A program made the translations under genes and the position numbers. Source: Deinococcus metallilatus (GTDB lineage Bacteria; Deinococcota; Deinococci; Deinococcales; Deinococcaceae). From it: a stretch of DNA of 64,000 nt. The stretch spans positions 1 through 64,000 of the forward strand of contig NZ_CP038512.1 of NCBI RefSeq assembly GCF_004758605.1. Direction: 5' to 3'. Under the pieces are notes generated by a model. The model was given only the letters and a program-made list of their open reading frames with translations, was not told where the DNA came from and made no database searches. Shown here in pieces: positions 1-29,141 of this stretch; position 1 is the first letter of the stretch; every line of letters begins with the position of its first letter.

Positions 1-1368
<1,368 letters not shown>

Positions 1369-1632
1369 CCTCATCAACATTTCTTTTGGTGGCAGAATAA
1401 GTTCCAAATTCCGTTCCAAATCCGTGTGCAAACTTTCACTTTCTGTGGATAACCCTGTGGATAACCTGTGGAAAACCCCGTTTTTCCTGTGGATAAAATT
1501 GTGGATAACCGGGTGGTCATTTGGGCCTGTGGAAAACCCCCCGAGTTATCCACAGGTTATCCACAGGGTTTGTTACTTATCCACAACCCCCCTGGGGATA
1601 ACTTTTCCCTTTCTACACGGCGTCTAGGGCAC

Positions 1633-1706
<74 letters not shown>

Positions 1707-1728
1707 GACAAACCCAGAGAGGGGAACC

Positions 1729-4211
<2,483 letters not shown>

Positions 4212-4218
4212 GAAGCGA

Positions 4219-4260
4219 TCAGCCGTCAGCCATCAGCAAAACCTGAAAGCTGACGGCTGA
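4219..4260. terminator. 12-bp perfect inverted repeat between eno and pyk
   Basis: Arms 4219-4230 and 4249-4260 are perfect complements around an 18-base loop. There is no T-tract, so this may be a weak terminator or mRNA-stabilising hairpin, or one of the intergenic palindromic repeats of this genome. Confidence 0.5.
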
Positions 4261-4294
4261 CCCCTGCAAGCTTCTTTGGAAGGGATTCCAACAC

Positions 4295-5743
<1,449 letters not shown>

Positions 5744-5805
5744 TTCTTCACCGGACCTTTAAAAGAAACGGCCCCTCGCCTTCATGTGAGTGGCCTTCCT
5801 CGTTT

Positions 5806-5929
5806 TTATCCACAGGGAGCGGATTTTTCCACACCCGGAATGTGGATAACTTCGGGCGGCGACGAGATGGAATGACGTTCAGCACGTTATCCACAGAGGT
5901 CAGGGTTATCCACAGTCGCCTGTGTAAAA
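5806..5929. other. Second cluster of DnaA boxes, between pyk and tyrS
   Basis: In the spacer between two convergent genes lie TTATCCACA (5806-5814), TTTTCCACA (5825-5833), TGTGGATAA (5841-5849), TTATCCACA (5887-5895), TTATCCACA (5906-5914) and the degenerate TGTGTAAAA (5921-5929). No DnaA-trio and no long AT-rich element accompanies them, so an active origin is less likely than a DnaA-titrating or regulatory site. Confidence 0.8.
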
Positions 5930-5999
5930 CTTCTCCACTTGTTGAGCGGACAGCGGGCGACAGCAGCCCCGGGAAGGCCCCGCCCACGGACCGGATGGG

Positions 6000-7325
<1,326 letters not shown>

Positions 7326-7367
7326 TCAGCGGCGGGGTCGATACGCACGTCGGGTCAGACGCCTCAT
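7326..7367 (-). CDS. Putative 13-residue leader peptide upstream of tyrS
   Basis: The minus strand reads MRRLTRRAYRPRR and then TGA. Its ATG is six bases downstream of a TACACT box (7379-7374), the same leaderless arrangement as many genes here. It contains one tyrosine codon and seven arginine codons. The segment CTGACCCG within it (7358-7351) can pair with CGGGTCAG (7319-7312), and CCGCCGC near its stop can pair with the 5' arm of the terminator-like hairpin. Alternative structures are therefore possible. Ribosome-mediated attenuation of tyrS is an inference. Confidence 0.4.
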   Translation of the reverse strand: MRRLTRRAYRPRR

Positions 7368-7373
7368 GGGGGC

Positions 7374-7379
7374 AGTGTA
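7374..7379 (-). promoter_or_regulatory. -10 box of the tyrS leader transcript
   Basis: TACACT on the minus strand lies six bases before the ATG of the leader ORF. It sits back to back with the -10 box of the divergent MOSC gene. Confidence 0.5.
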
Positions 7380-7399
7380 GCAAGACCGGCGCCTTCCCG

Positions 7400-7405
7400 T
7401 ACTCT
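7400..7405 (+). promoter_or_regulatory. -10 box of leaderless MOSC gene
   Basis: TACTCT lies seven bases before the GTG at 7413, matching the leaderless pattern seen throughout the window. Confidence 0.5.
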
Positions 7406-7412
7406 GCTCCCC

Positions 7413-7985
<573 letters not shown>

Positions 7986-8000
7986 CCGTATGCTGGGCGC

Positions 8001-8538
<538 letters not shown>

Positions 8539-8558
<20 letters not shown>

Positions 8559-9228
8559 CGCCCGCCTGGAGGCCGTGCTGGAGCTGATCCGCGCCGACGT
8601 TCACGCGGATATCGGCTCCGATCACGCGAAGTTGCCCATCCGGCTGCTGCGCGAAGGCCGGGCGGAGCGTTGCGTGGTCGTGGAACTCAACCCCGGTCCG
8701 CTGGCCCTGGCCCGGCGAAACGCCGCCCGTGCCCGGCTGGCAGGCCGCCTGGAGGTGCGCGCTGGCGACGGCTTCGCGCCCCTCGTGCCGGGGGAAGTGG
8801 ACAGCGCCAGCCTCACCGGCATGGGGGCGGGCACGGTGGCGGGCATCCTGCGCCGGGCCGGGGAACGGCTGCCGCCCGCGCTGGTTGTGCAGCCCAACGA
8901 TTCGCCGCGGCCCCTGCGGGTCTGGGCACGTGAGCACGGCTACCACCTGACGGCGGAGCGGCTGATTCCCGGTTACTGGCCCTATCCGGTGCTGCGCCTG
9001 GAGCGCCGCGACGGTCCCGACCCGGCCTACGCGGGTCTGCCCTCCGCCGCCGCGCTCCGCTACGGCCCCCACCTGTTGCGCGAGGGCGACAACCTGCTGG
9101 ACGAGCAGGTCCGGGCCGATGTCGCCCGGCTGACGCCGCTGGCGGCCCCCGGGCGCACGGCGCAGACGGAACTGGCGGCAGCCCTGGCCGCGCTCGCCGT
9201 GCTGGAAGGGCGGGGTGAGGGAGGCTGA
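8539..9228 (+). CDS. trmK: tRNA (adenine-22-N1)-methyltransferase family protein
   Basis: This 229-residue class I SAM-dependent methyltransferase matches TrmK, which methylates A22 in the D-loop of tRNA. It has the motif I segment VHADIGSDHAKLPI (about 20-33), VVELNPGPL as the acidic motif, LTGMGAGTVAGIL (about 93-105), and the VVQPNDSP segment characteristic of the family. The ATG lies inside the preceding UPF0114 gene, so translation is likely coupled. It is close to the usual family length. Family assignment is confident; the exact tRNA target is inferred. Confidence 0.85.
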
Positions 9229-9275
9229 ATCAGCGGCTGGACGTAAAAGAGGGTAGGTGCCCATCTGCGGATGAG

Positions 9276-9292
9276 TTATGTTTCTAGCGTAA
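9276..9292 (+). promoter_or_regulatory. RDRM operator (DdrO binding site) upstream of ddrC
   Basis: TTATGTTTCTAGCGTAA is a 17-bp imperfect palindrome matching the RDRM pattern TTATG-N7-CRTAA. The RDRM is bound by the repressor DdrO, which IrrE/PprI cleaves after radiation or desiccation. It covers the -35 region of the ddrC promoter, so bound repressor would block polymerase. Confidence 0.85.
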
Positions 9293-9299
9293 AAGGTGC

Positions 9300-9305
9300 T
9301 AAAAT
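9300..9305 (+). promoter_or_regulatory. -10 box of ddrC
   Basis: TAAAAT lies six bases before the ATG at 9312, which predicts a leaderless mRNA starting at or next to the start codon. Confidence 0.6.
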
Positions 9306-9311
9306 ATACGC

Positions 9312-10004
<693 letters not shown>

Positions 10005-10101
10005 GGGGGGCGGAGGGCCAACGGTCGGGGCTGGGGCGGAGGCTCCGGCCCTTTCGCTTTTTTCCCGCTGGTCCTCTGTCTCGTCCTCATCTGTCTCCCG
10101 C

Positions 10102-10107
10102 TAGAAT
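10102..10107 (+). promoter_or_regulatory. -10 box of the first LptF/LptG-like gene
   Basis: TAGAAT lies seven bases before the GTG at 10115 and overlaps an alternative ATG at 10106. The spacing favours the GTG as a leaderless start. Confidence 0.5.
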
Positions 10108-10114
10108 GCCGCCC

Positions 10115-11161
10115 GTGCCCTTCACGCTGAACCGCTACGTGCTGCGCGAGGTGCTGCGCTGGTATGCGGCGGGCCTGGCCCTGTTTCTGATCCTGCAACT
10201 GACCGACACCCTCAGCACGACCGTCAGCTACCTGCTGCTGTACCACGCGACGCTGCCCGAGGCGCTGGCGGCGTTCGGGGCCATCGCGCCCAACGTGCTG
10301 AACCGCTCGCTGGTGCTGGCCGTGCCGTTCGCGGTGCTGCTGGCCTTCGGGCGCTTGCAGGGCGACAGCGAACTGAAGGCGATGTTCGCGGCGGGAGTGC
10401 GGCCGCTGGGCCTGGTGTGGCCGCTGGCGCTGCCGTTCCTGCTGGTGGGCGCGGTGGCCTTTGTGAATGCCGGGTATGTCGTGCCGGGCGGGCAGGAACG
10501 CTGGGACCGCGCCTGGTACACCATCTACGGCCAGACGCCGCCGCCGCCCAGCCAGGAGAACTACACCTTCGCGCCGCCGGGCGCGCTCTTCTACGCGGGG
10601 CGCGTCACCAACAACGCGGGCGGCCACGTCGCGCAGCTCGAAGGGGTGCTGGTGCAGCGCGGGCAGGAGACGGTCACGGCCAACAGTGGCACCTGGGACA
10701 CCCGGGCGCACACCTGGACGCTGCCGAATGCCTGGATTACCCGCCCCGGCGAGGACCCCCGGCAACTGAAGACCCCGCTGGTCCTGTCCCAGGCCGACAC
10801 CCTGGACCCGCCACAGTCCCCCGCCGAGCAGGTCAGCACGCCCGAACTGCGCACGCGGCTGGCGTCCGAACGCGGCACGCCCCAGGAGCGCCGCGACGAC
10901 GCCTTTCAGCTCGCCCGGCGGTACGCCGATCCGGTCACGCCGGTGGTGTTCGCGCTGGCGGCCGGAATGCTGGGCCTGCTGCTGCGGAGCCGCGCGGCGG
11001 GCTTTGCGGCGACGGTGGTGTTTCTGGTGATGTTCTACGTGCTGTGGATCAGCGTGCCGCAGCTCGCGCGGGTGGGGGCGCTGGCGCCCACGCTGGCCGC
11101 CTGGCTGCCCAGCCTGGCCTTTTTGCTGCTGGCGACCGTGCTGGCCTGGAGGCTGCGGTGA
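10115..11161 (+). CDS. LptF/LptG (YjgP/YjgQ)-family permease
   Basis: A 348-residue membrane protein of the LptF/LptG family. In Gram-negative bacteria these are the transmembrane subunits of the LptB2FG ABC exporter that extracts lipopolysaccharide from the inner membrane. N-terminal segments VPFTLNRYVLREVLRWYAAG and NRSLVLAVPFAVLLAFGRLQGDSELKAM are family-typical. A periplasmic domain (about 125-265) and three C-terminal helices follow. The start chosen is the GTG after a TAGAAT box; an ATG lies nine bases upstream, and a longer opening into ddrC is not supported. It is paired with the next gene. Deinococcus is not known to make classical LPS, so the cargo is unclear. Confidence 0.85.
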   Translation: MPFTLNRYVLREVLRWYAAGLALFLILQLTDTLSTTVSYLLLYHATLPEALAAFGAIAPNVLNRSLVLAVPFAVLLAFGRLQGDSELKAMFAAGVRPLGLVWPLALPFLLVGAVAFVNAGYVVPGGQERWDRAWYTIYGQTPPPPSQENYTFAPPGALFYAGRVTNNAGGHVAQLEGVLVQRGQETVTANSGTWDTRAHTWTLPNAWITRPGEDPRQLKTPLVLSQADTLDPPQSPAEQVSTPELRTRLASERGTPQERRDDAFQLARRYADPVTPVVFALAAGMLGLLLRSRAAGFAATVVFLVMFYVLWISVPQLARVGALAPTLAAWLPSLAFLLLATVLAWRLR

Positions 11162-11171
11162 GGTTCCCGCG

Positions 11172-12278
<1,107 letters not shown>

Positions 12279-12323
12279 ACGTCCGCTGTTGAACGTCTCA
12301 AGTTCTGGTCAGAGGAGCGGGCC

Positions 12324-12329
12324 TATGCT
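12324..12329 (+). promoter_or_regulatory. -10 box of the cyclopropane synthase gene
   Basis: TATGCT lies nine bases before the ATG at 12339, consistent with a leaderless or very short leader. Confidence 0.45.
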
Positions 12330-12338
12330 CCGGCTACT

Positions 12339-13748
<1,410 letters not shown>

Positions 13749-13828
13749 GTGGGAAGTGGTCAGTGGTGAGTGGAAAAGCGCAGTGGAGGCTCTAGCTTCT
13801 GCTCCCACTGACCACTCACCACTTCCCA

Positions 13829-13831
<3 letters not shown>
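13749..13831. terminator. Large inverted repeat between convergent cfa and pta
   Basis: A segment reading AGTGGGAAGTGGTCAGTGG at its start, just after the cfa stop, and a near-perfect inverted copy ending at the pta stop form a stem of about 26 bp with two mismatches and a loop of roughly 30 bases. It may act as a bidirectional terminator. The GAGTGG/CAGTGG repetition also suggests a member of a small intergenic repeat family. Confidence 0.6.
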
Positions 13832-15931
<2,100 letters not shown>

Positions 15932-16122
15932 GGGGAGGCTCCTTCGGAGTGGTCTGAGGGTCTAGGCAATGGTGAAGACAGTTCCATTATCTGGGAGGTT
16001 TTCCGGCAATGGGACGGCGTTGTCGTCCACCCCCCTCTCCCCTTGCGGGACTCGTAGAGCTGCGAAGCAGCGGGGTGAGGGGGTACGCAGATGGGATGAC
16101 CGATCCTTCACCCGCAAGCTAC
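15932..16122. other. Spacer between ackA and pta with a partial dispersed repeat
   Basis: This 191-bp gap holds, at about 16029-16085, a fragment of the repeat element described at 43449-43600 and 54457-54665, including the block ACTCGTAGAGCTGCGAAGCAG. The rest probably carries the pta promoter and ribosome-binding site; no clear promoter was assigned. Confidence 0.5.
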
Positions 16123-17307
<1,185 letters not shown>

Positions 17308-17375
17308 GCGTGCATTCTGGCTCAAGCGGCGAAGCGGGGCAGGGGAGAACGCCCCGCCGTATCAGGACAACCGGG

Positions 17376-17825
17376 TCAGCGGAGCCGGGTGACCCGCCGC
17401 ACCTCCGGCTCGCCCGCCACATGCTCCAGAAGCAGGATCGGCGCGCCGGGGTAGTCGCCATAAAGGCCCTCGCCCCACTCGATCACGGTGAGGCGGCTCC
17501 CCAGGATCAACTCCTCCAGGTCCATCTCGTACAGTTCGGCCACGTCGCGCACGCGGTAGGCGTCCACGTGCAGGACGCGGCCCGCCGCTGCCGGGTAGGC
17601 GTGTATCAGGGCGTAGGTGGGGCTGGTCACGGCGTCACCGAAGCCCAGCGCGGCCACCAGCCCCCCCGTCAGCGTGGTCTTGCCCGCCCCGAGTTCGCCT
17701 TCCAGAAACAGCACCGCGCCCGCGGGCAGGGCCTGAGCGAACACCGTCCCGAGGGCGCGTTGCTCGCCTTGTCCGTGCAGCAGGCGCGTCTCACCGGGGA
17801 GGAGGGGCAGGGCGGGGGCCGTCAT
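17376..17825 (-). CDS. tsaE: tRNA threonylcarbamoyladenosine biosynthesis ATPase TsaE
   Basis: TsaE is the small ATPase that works with TsaB, TsaC and TsaD to make the universal t6A37 modification of ANN-decoding tRNAs. The 149 residues show the P-loop FLEGELGAGKTTLTGG (about 41-56), TSPTYALIHAYP (about 68), HVDAYRVRD (about 86) and VIEWGEGL (about 115), all standard for the family. The ATG is nine bases after the preceding gene, and a TAGCCT box six bases before it could give an additional leaderless transcript. Confidence 0.95.
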   Translation of the reverse strand: MTAPALPLLPGETRLLHGQGEQRALGTVFAQALPAGAVLFLEGELGAGKTTLTGGLVAALGFGDAVTSPTYALIHAYPAAAGRVLHVDAYRVRDVAELYEMDLEELILGSRLTVIEWGEGLYGDYPGAPILLLEHVAGEPEVRRVTRLR

Positions 17826-17834
17826 GCCCGCAGG

Positions 17835-19769
17835 CTAACGCCGGACCTCGCCGGTTGCCAGCCAGTCCCCCACCCGGTCTTCGAGGAAGGCGGCGTTGGG
17901 GCCGCGCGCCAGCCGCCAGCCGCCCGCGCCGTCCTGCCGCGCCGCCCAGGCCCCCTGTGCGTCCTCGAAACGCAGGACCCGCACGTCCAGCAGCGTCGCC
18001 TGTTCCAGCAGGGCCGCGACACCGGGCACCGCCGGGTCGGGGCGGCCCGCCGTGACGGTGCTTCCCCGGATCAGCCAGGTGTCATCGGGGAGGTCGGACG
18101 ATTCGGGCGTCTGCTCGGCGGGGGCCGCCGTACCGAACAGGTCACCCCCCGTGCCACCCCCGAAGTCAAAGACATCCAGCAGACCGCTGAGGGCGTCCGC
18201 GCCGAAGCTGGCGGTCACCTCCTGGGCGGCCTGGTACTCGGCGCGGGCCTCCGCGAGCAGGGCCTCGGCGCCTTCGAGGGACTGGGCGTAACGCTCGCGG
18301 GCGTCCGCCGACATCGGCCCCAGGCGGCGCTGGGCGCGCAGGGCGTCGGCCAGGCGACCCAGCTTCTGGGTGGTTTCGCCCGCCAGATGCCGGACCGTGT
18401 CGTACTCGCGGATCACATGGTAGGCGCGGGCGTCGAAGTCCTGACGCTGCTGCGCGGCCTCGCCCATGCGGCGTTCCAGGGCGGCCCAGAGAGCATCGAT
18501 CTCCACGTCCTCGCCCCGGCCCAGCGCCTCACGGGCGGCGGCGAGGTGCGGGGCGAGGTCGTCACTGGCGCCGGGCACCTCGCGGGCGGCACGCTCCACC
18601 TCGGACAGTTCGCGCTGTCCGGCCAGCAGGCGCGCCGCCAGCGCGGGGGCCGCTTCCAGCGCGGCGAGGGTGCCCCCCAGGTCGCGCAGTTCGTCGGTGG
18701 CGAGGCCGCCTCCCGCCAGCGTGAGCCGGGCCACGTCCAGCGCGGTGCGGGCTTCCGTCAGCTCGGGACTGTCCGGCAGCGTGGTCAGGCGGGCCTCGAT
18801 GCCCACGAGTTCCTCCCGCTGGGCGGCCAGCACCGCGTCACGGACGGCTTCCAGTTCCGCGCGCCAGGCGTTCACCGTCTCGGCCTTCACCGTGCCGCTG
18901 GCGTGTTCGGCGCGCAGGGCGTGGACGCGCTCTTCCAGCTCCGGGCGGGCGCGGACCACCGGCCCGAACTCGCGCGCCAGGTCGGCCAGTTGCCGGGCGA
19001 CGTGTTCCTGTTCCAGCGCTAGCACGCGCGCCTGCGCCTCGGGGTCGAGGGGCGCGGGGGCTTCGCTGGATTCGAGCGGCTGCACCACCGACGATTCCAG
19101 CAGCTTGCGGAGAGTGAAGGTGATGTTGCGCGCGCGTTCCACCTCGGCGGGGAGCAGCACGCTCTGGCCCTGCGCCTCCTCGATCTGCGCGATCAGGCTT
19201 TCCAGGCGGCGCACGTCCTTGCCGCCCATCCCCTGCACCCGCCGGAAGGCGGCCTGCAACTCCGCCAGGTCCTGCGCCTGCGTGACCAGCCCTTCTTGCA
19301 GGCGGCGTTCCATCAGCGTGATCAGGTCCTGACCCTCGCGGATCAGCGCGGTGATGTCCTGCCCGGCCTGCTGCTGTTGCCGCGCCACGCCCAGCACGCC
19401 GCGCAGCCGCTGCGTTTCCGGCCAGTCGAAATAGAGGGTAAAGCGCCGCGCGCCCTCCTCCAGCACGCCCAGCGACTGTTCCCCGCTGGCCTGCATGGGA
19501 GGAGCCGGGGTGGCCTCCAGCAGCTCCTTGATCACGTCCGACACCCGGCGTTTGGCGAGCGCGGCGGGCACGCTGAGTTGCAGCCGCTTGAACACCTCGC
19601 GCTTGAGGATGTCTTCCAGGGTGGGGGCGTCGAGCGTCTCCGGCGTCTGTCCTCTGGCCTGCGCCGCGTCTTGCAGGATGCGTTCCAGCGCGCGGGGCGA
19701 GACGAGGTCGCCCAGCAGCCGCACCGGGAGGCGGTAGAGGGGTTCGGAGGAAGTGGGGGCGGCCGTCAC
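17835..19769 (-). CDS. Large coiled-coil protein of unknown function
   Basis: A 644-residue, Ala/Glu/Arg/Leu-rich protein that is helical through most of its length (about 115-560), with many heptad-like stretches such as LEALIAQIEEAQGQ-type and ALEQEHVARQLADL segments. It has no signal peptide or clear membrane helix. The first 100 residues (YRLPVRLLGDLVSPRALERILQDA, LEDILKREVFKRLQL) may form a small helical domain. The C-terminal about 80 residues include DDTWLIRGSTVTAG and FLEDRVGDWL. No catalytic motif was recognised. It begins with GTG, 28 bases after a membrane-protein gene and downstream of a Roadblock-domain gene. The trio looks like one operon and possibly one complex. Confidence 0.7.
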   Translation of the reverse strand: MTAAPTSSEPLYRLPVRLLGDLVSPRALERILQDAAQARGQTPETLDAPTLEDILKREVFKRLQLSVPAALAKRRVSDVIKELLEATPAPPMQASGEQSLGVLEEGARRFTLYFDWPETQRLRGVLGVARQQQQAGQDITALIREGQDLITLMERRLQEGLVTQAQDLAELQAAFRRVQGMGGKDVRRLESLIAQIEEAQGQSVLLPAEVERARNITFTLRKLLESSVVQPLESSEAPAPLDPEAQARVLALEQEHVARQLADLAREFGPVVRARPELEERVHALRAEHASGTVKAETVNAWRAELEAVRDAVLAAQREELVGIEARLTTLPDSPELTEARTALDVARLTLAGGGLATDELRDLGGTLAALEAAPALAARLLAGQRELSEVERAAREVPGASDDLAPHLAAAREALGRGEDVEIDALWAALERRMGEAAQQRQDFDARAYHVIREYDTVRHLAGETTQKLGRLADALRAQRRLGPMSADARERYAQSLEGAEALLAEARAEYQAAQEVTASFGADALSGLLDVFDFGGGTGGDLFGTAAPAEQTPESSDLPDDTWLIRGSTVTAGRPDPAVPGVAALLEQATLLDVRVLRFEDAQGAWAARQDGAGGWRLARGPNAAFLEDRVGDWLATGEVRR

Positions 19770-19797
19770 GCGCGTTCTCCGGCGTCAGGGAGCTGAA

Positions 19798-22113
<2,316 letters not shown>

Positions 22114-22127
22114 GGAAACCTGGGGGC

Positions 22128-22133
22128 AGTATA
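22128..22133 (-). promoter_or_regulatory. -10 box of the Roadblock-gene operon
   Basis: TATACT on the minus strand, 15 bases upstream of the ATG at 22112, would give a leader of under ten bases. Confidence 0.5.
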
Positions 22134-22190
22134 GGAAGGCGCCCCTTACAGAAATCGGACTGCAAAAATCGGGCGCGTCAGCCACCGCGC

Positions 22191-22196
22191 TAGACT
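22191..22196 (+). promoter_or_regulatory. -10 box of leaderless kbl
   Basis: TAGACT lies six bases before the ATG at 22203. Confidence 0.5.
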
Positions 22197-22202
22197 GCGC
22201 GC

Positions 22203-23385
<1,183 letters not shown>

Positions 23386-23393
<8 letters not shown>

Positions 23394-23781
23394 ACCGGAT
23401 TACCGCATCCGGACCGAGGTGGACTTTGCCGCCCTCGGACGGCTCCGTGAGGCCGCCTGGGGCGGTCAGGATGACGGCAGCGGCTGGCCGAACATCCTGG
23501 CCCGCAGCCTCACCTGGGTCACCGCATATGAGGACGAGCGGCTTATCGGATTCGTGAACGTCGCCTGGGATGGCGGCGCGCACGCTTTCCTGCTCGACAC
23601 GACTGTCCACCCGGACGTTCAGAGGCGGGGCATTGGAAGCGCGCTGGTCTGGGAGGCCGTGCAGGCCGCCCGTGCGGGTGGTGCCCACTGGCTCCATGTG
23701 GACTTCGAGTCTCACCTGCAAGGGTTCTACGCCGCGTGCGGCTTCCGGCCCACGGCGGCGGGGCTGCTGCGGCTCGTCTGA
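23386..23781 (+). CDS. GNAT-family N-acetyltransferase
   Basis: A 131-residue acetyltransferase of the GNAT fold. The acetyl-CoA-binding motif A is HPDVQRRGIGSALV (about 70-83), preceded by beta strands ERLIGFVNVAWDGGAHAFLLDT and followed by LHVDFESHLQGFYAACGF, the usual C-terminal strand and helix. The GTG start overlaps the 3' end of kbl by eight bases, indicating translational coupling. The substrate is unknown. Confidence 0.85.
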
Positions 23782-23807
23782 CCCTGTCTGTCCCGGTCCG
23801 GCCCCCC

Positions 23808-23813
23808 TATCAT
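23808..23813 (+). promoter_or_regulatory. -10 box of leaderless ubiE/menG
   Basis: TATCAT lies seven bases before the ATG at 23821. Confidence 0.5.
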
Positions 23814-23820
23814 CGGCAGC

Positions 23821-24561
<741 letters not shown>

Positions 24562-24612
24562 GCGGGGTGCGGGACGCAGGGCGCGGTCTTTTCCTGCATC
24601 CCGCGCCCCAAC

Positions 24613-24638
24613 AAAAAAAGGCCCCCTTGCGGGAGCCT
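24613..24638 (-). terminator. Intrinsic terminator of rpmF
   Basis: On the minus strand an 8-bp stem (AGGCTCCC with GGGGGCCT, one G-T pair) with a GCAA loop is followed by a run of seven T. It lies 24 bases after the rpmF stop. This is the clearest intrinsic terminator in the window. Confidence 0.85.
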
Positions 24639-24661
24639 CTTCTCTACGCCTTCTCCGGTCC

Positions 24662-24844
<183 letters not shown>

Positions 24845-24930
24845 GATTTCTCTCCTCAGGCCGCGCGGCGCTGCTGTTTTGATGTCGCCGGGGCGCGCTC
24901 TGCCCCCCTGGCGTGCCCCCTGTCGGTGAC

Positions 24931-24969
<39 letters not shown>

Positions 24970-24996
24970 GGGGACGCCCTGGCAGGAAGGGCACGG

Positions 24997-25002
24997 TAGC
25001 AT
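24997..25002 (+). promoter_or_regulatory. -10 box of the TRIC-family gene
   Basis: TAGCAT lies eight bases before the ATG at 25011. Confidence 0.45.
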
Positions 25003-25010
25003 GCCCCCTG

Positions 25011-25661
<651 letters not shown>

Positions 25662-25684
25662 AGTGGGGGCGGCAGGAGTCGCGG

Positions 25685-25690
25685 TAGAAT
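25685..25690 (+). promoter_or_regulatory. -10 box of the Cys/Met PLP-enzyme gene
   Basis: TAGAAT lies seven bases before the ATG at 25698. It overlaps an upstream ATG at 25689, which is therefore not the start. Confidence 0.5.
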
Positions 25691-25697
25691 GCCCATC

Positions 25698-26894
<1,197 letters not shown>

Positions 26895-26906
26895 GCAGAG
26901 AGCGGA

Positions 26907-26947
26907 GGCAGAGGGCAGGAGCTTTCCCCGGCTCTCTGCCCTCTGCC
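26907..26947. terminator. Inverted repeat after the PLP-enzyme gene
   Basis: Perfect 12-bp arms GGCAGAGGGCAG (26907-26918) and CTGCCCTCTGCC (26936-26947), extended by inner GAGC/GCTC pairing. There is no T-tract. It is a probable 3' hairpin and part of the recurrent intergenic palindrome style of this genome. Confidence 0.5.
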
Positions 26948-26986
26948 CGCATGAGCATCATGCACACGTCACTCAAGCAAAGGTGC

Positions 26987-26992
26987 TATTCT
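26987..26992 (+). promoter_or_regulatory. Extended -10 promoter of glmS
   Basis: TGCTATTCT forms an extended -10 element with the hexamer at 26987-26992. Transcription would start near 26999, about 34 bases before the ribozyme cleavage site. Confidence 0.55.
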
Positions 26993-27031
26993 GCCCCTGA
27001 ACCGTTGGTGTCCGGTTCACGCAAAACGGGA

Positions 27032-27200
27032 AGCGCAAGGTCTGTCTCACGCCAGAGGCAGAAGACGAGGTGGAGGTGAGCGAGTTTCTGCGGATGCCTC
27101 CAGGTCCGGCACGGACCTCCCCGACTTCCACAGTTCTTAAAGGCTGGGAAGGAAGCGCGGCGATAACCCCCACGGCGACGTGGACATAAGGCCGCGCGGT
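27032..27200 (+). ncRNA. glmS self-cleaving ribozyme/riboswitch
   Basis: The glmS leader matches the glmS ribozyme, which cleaves itself when glucosamine-6-phosphate binds and so turns off glmS. Visible parts are the cleavage site A27032/G27033 before GCGC; P1, TCTGTCTC pairing with GAGGCAGA; the core ACGAGGTGGAGGT (27064-27076); GCGGATGCCTCC (27090-27101), whose CCTCC pairs with GGAGG; the P3 hairpin AGGTCCG/CGGACCT (27102-27118); the conserved TTCTTAAAGGCTGGGAAGG (27135-27152); and a P4-type hairpin CCAC/GTGG near 27170-27184. It lies 67 bases before the glmS ATG. The rest of the 372-bp gap holds the promoter and a palindrome. Confidence 0.93.
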
Positions 27201-27266
27201 GCCACAACCCAAATCCAGACACCTCCCGCCCTGGCCTCCCTGCCGGGTGCGGGTCAAGGAGTACGC

Positions 27267-29087
<1,821 letters not shown>

Positions 29088-29104
29088 TCCCGGGGTTTGG
29101 CGGA

Positions 29105-29141
29105 GGGGCCGCAGGGGCACAGGCCTGCCGCCCCTTTTCTT
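29105..29141 (+). terminator. Intrinsic terminator of glmS
   Basis: An 11-bp GC-rich stem with one mismatch (GGGGCCGCAGG and CCTGCCGCCCC) is followed by TTTTCTT. It lies 17 bases after the glmS stop and overlaps the 3' end of the convergent deacetylase gene by two bases. Confidence 0.8.

Noticed and set aside
5806..5929. A second functional replication origin
   Set aside because: DnaA boxes are present, but there is no DnaA-trio and no substantial AT-rich unwinding element, so only a DnaA-binding site is claimed.
25689..25697. ATG at 25689 as start of the PLP enzyme
   Set aside because: It overlaps the TAGAAT -10 box; the ATG at 25698 has the leaderless spacing and standard N-terminus.
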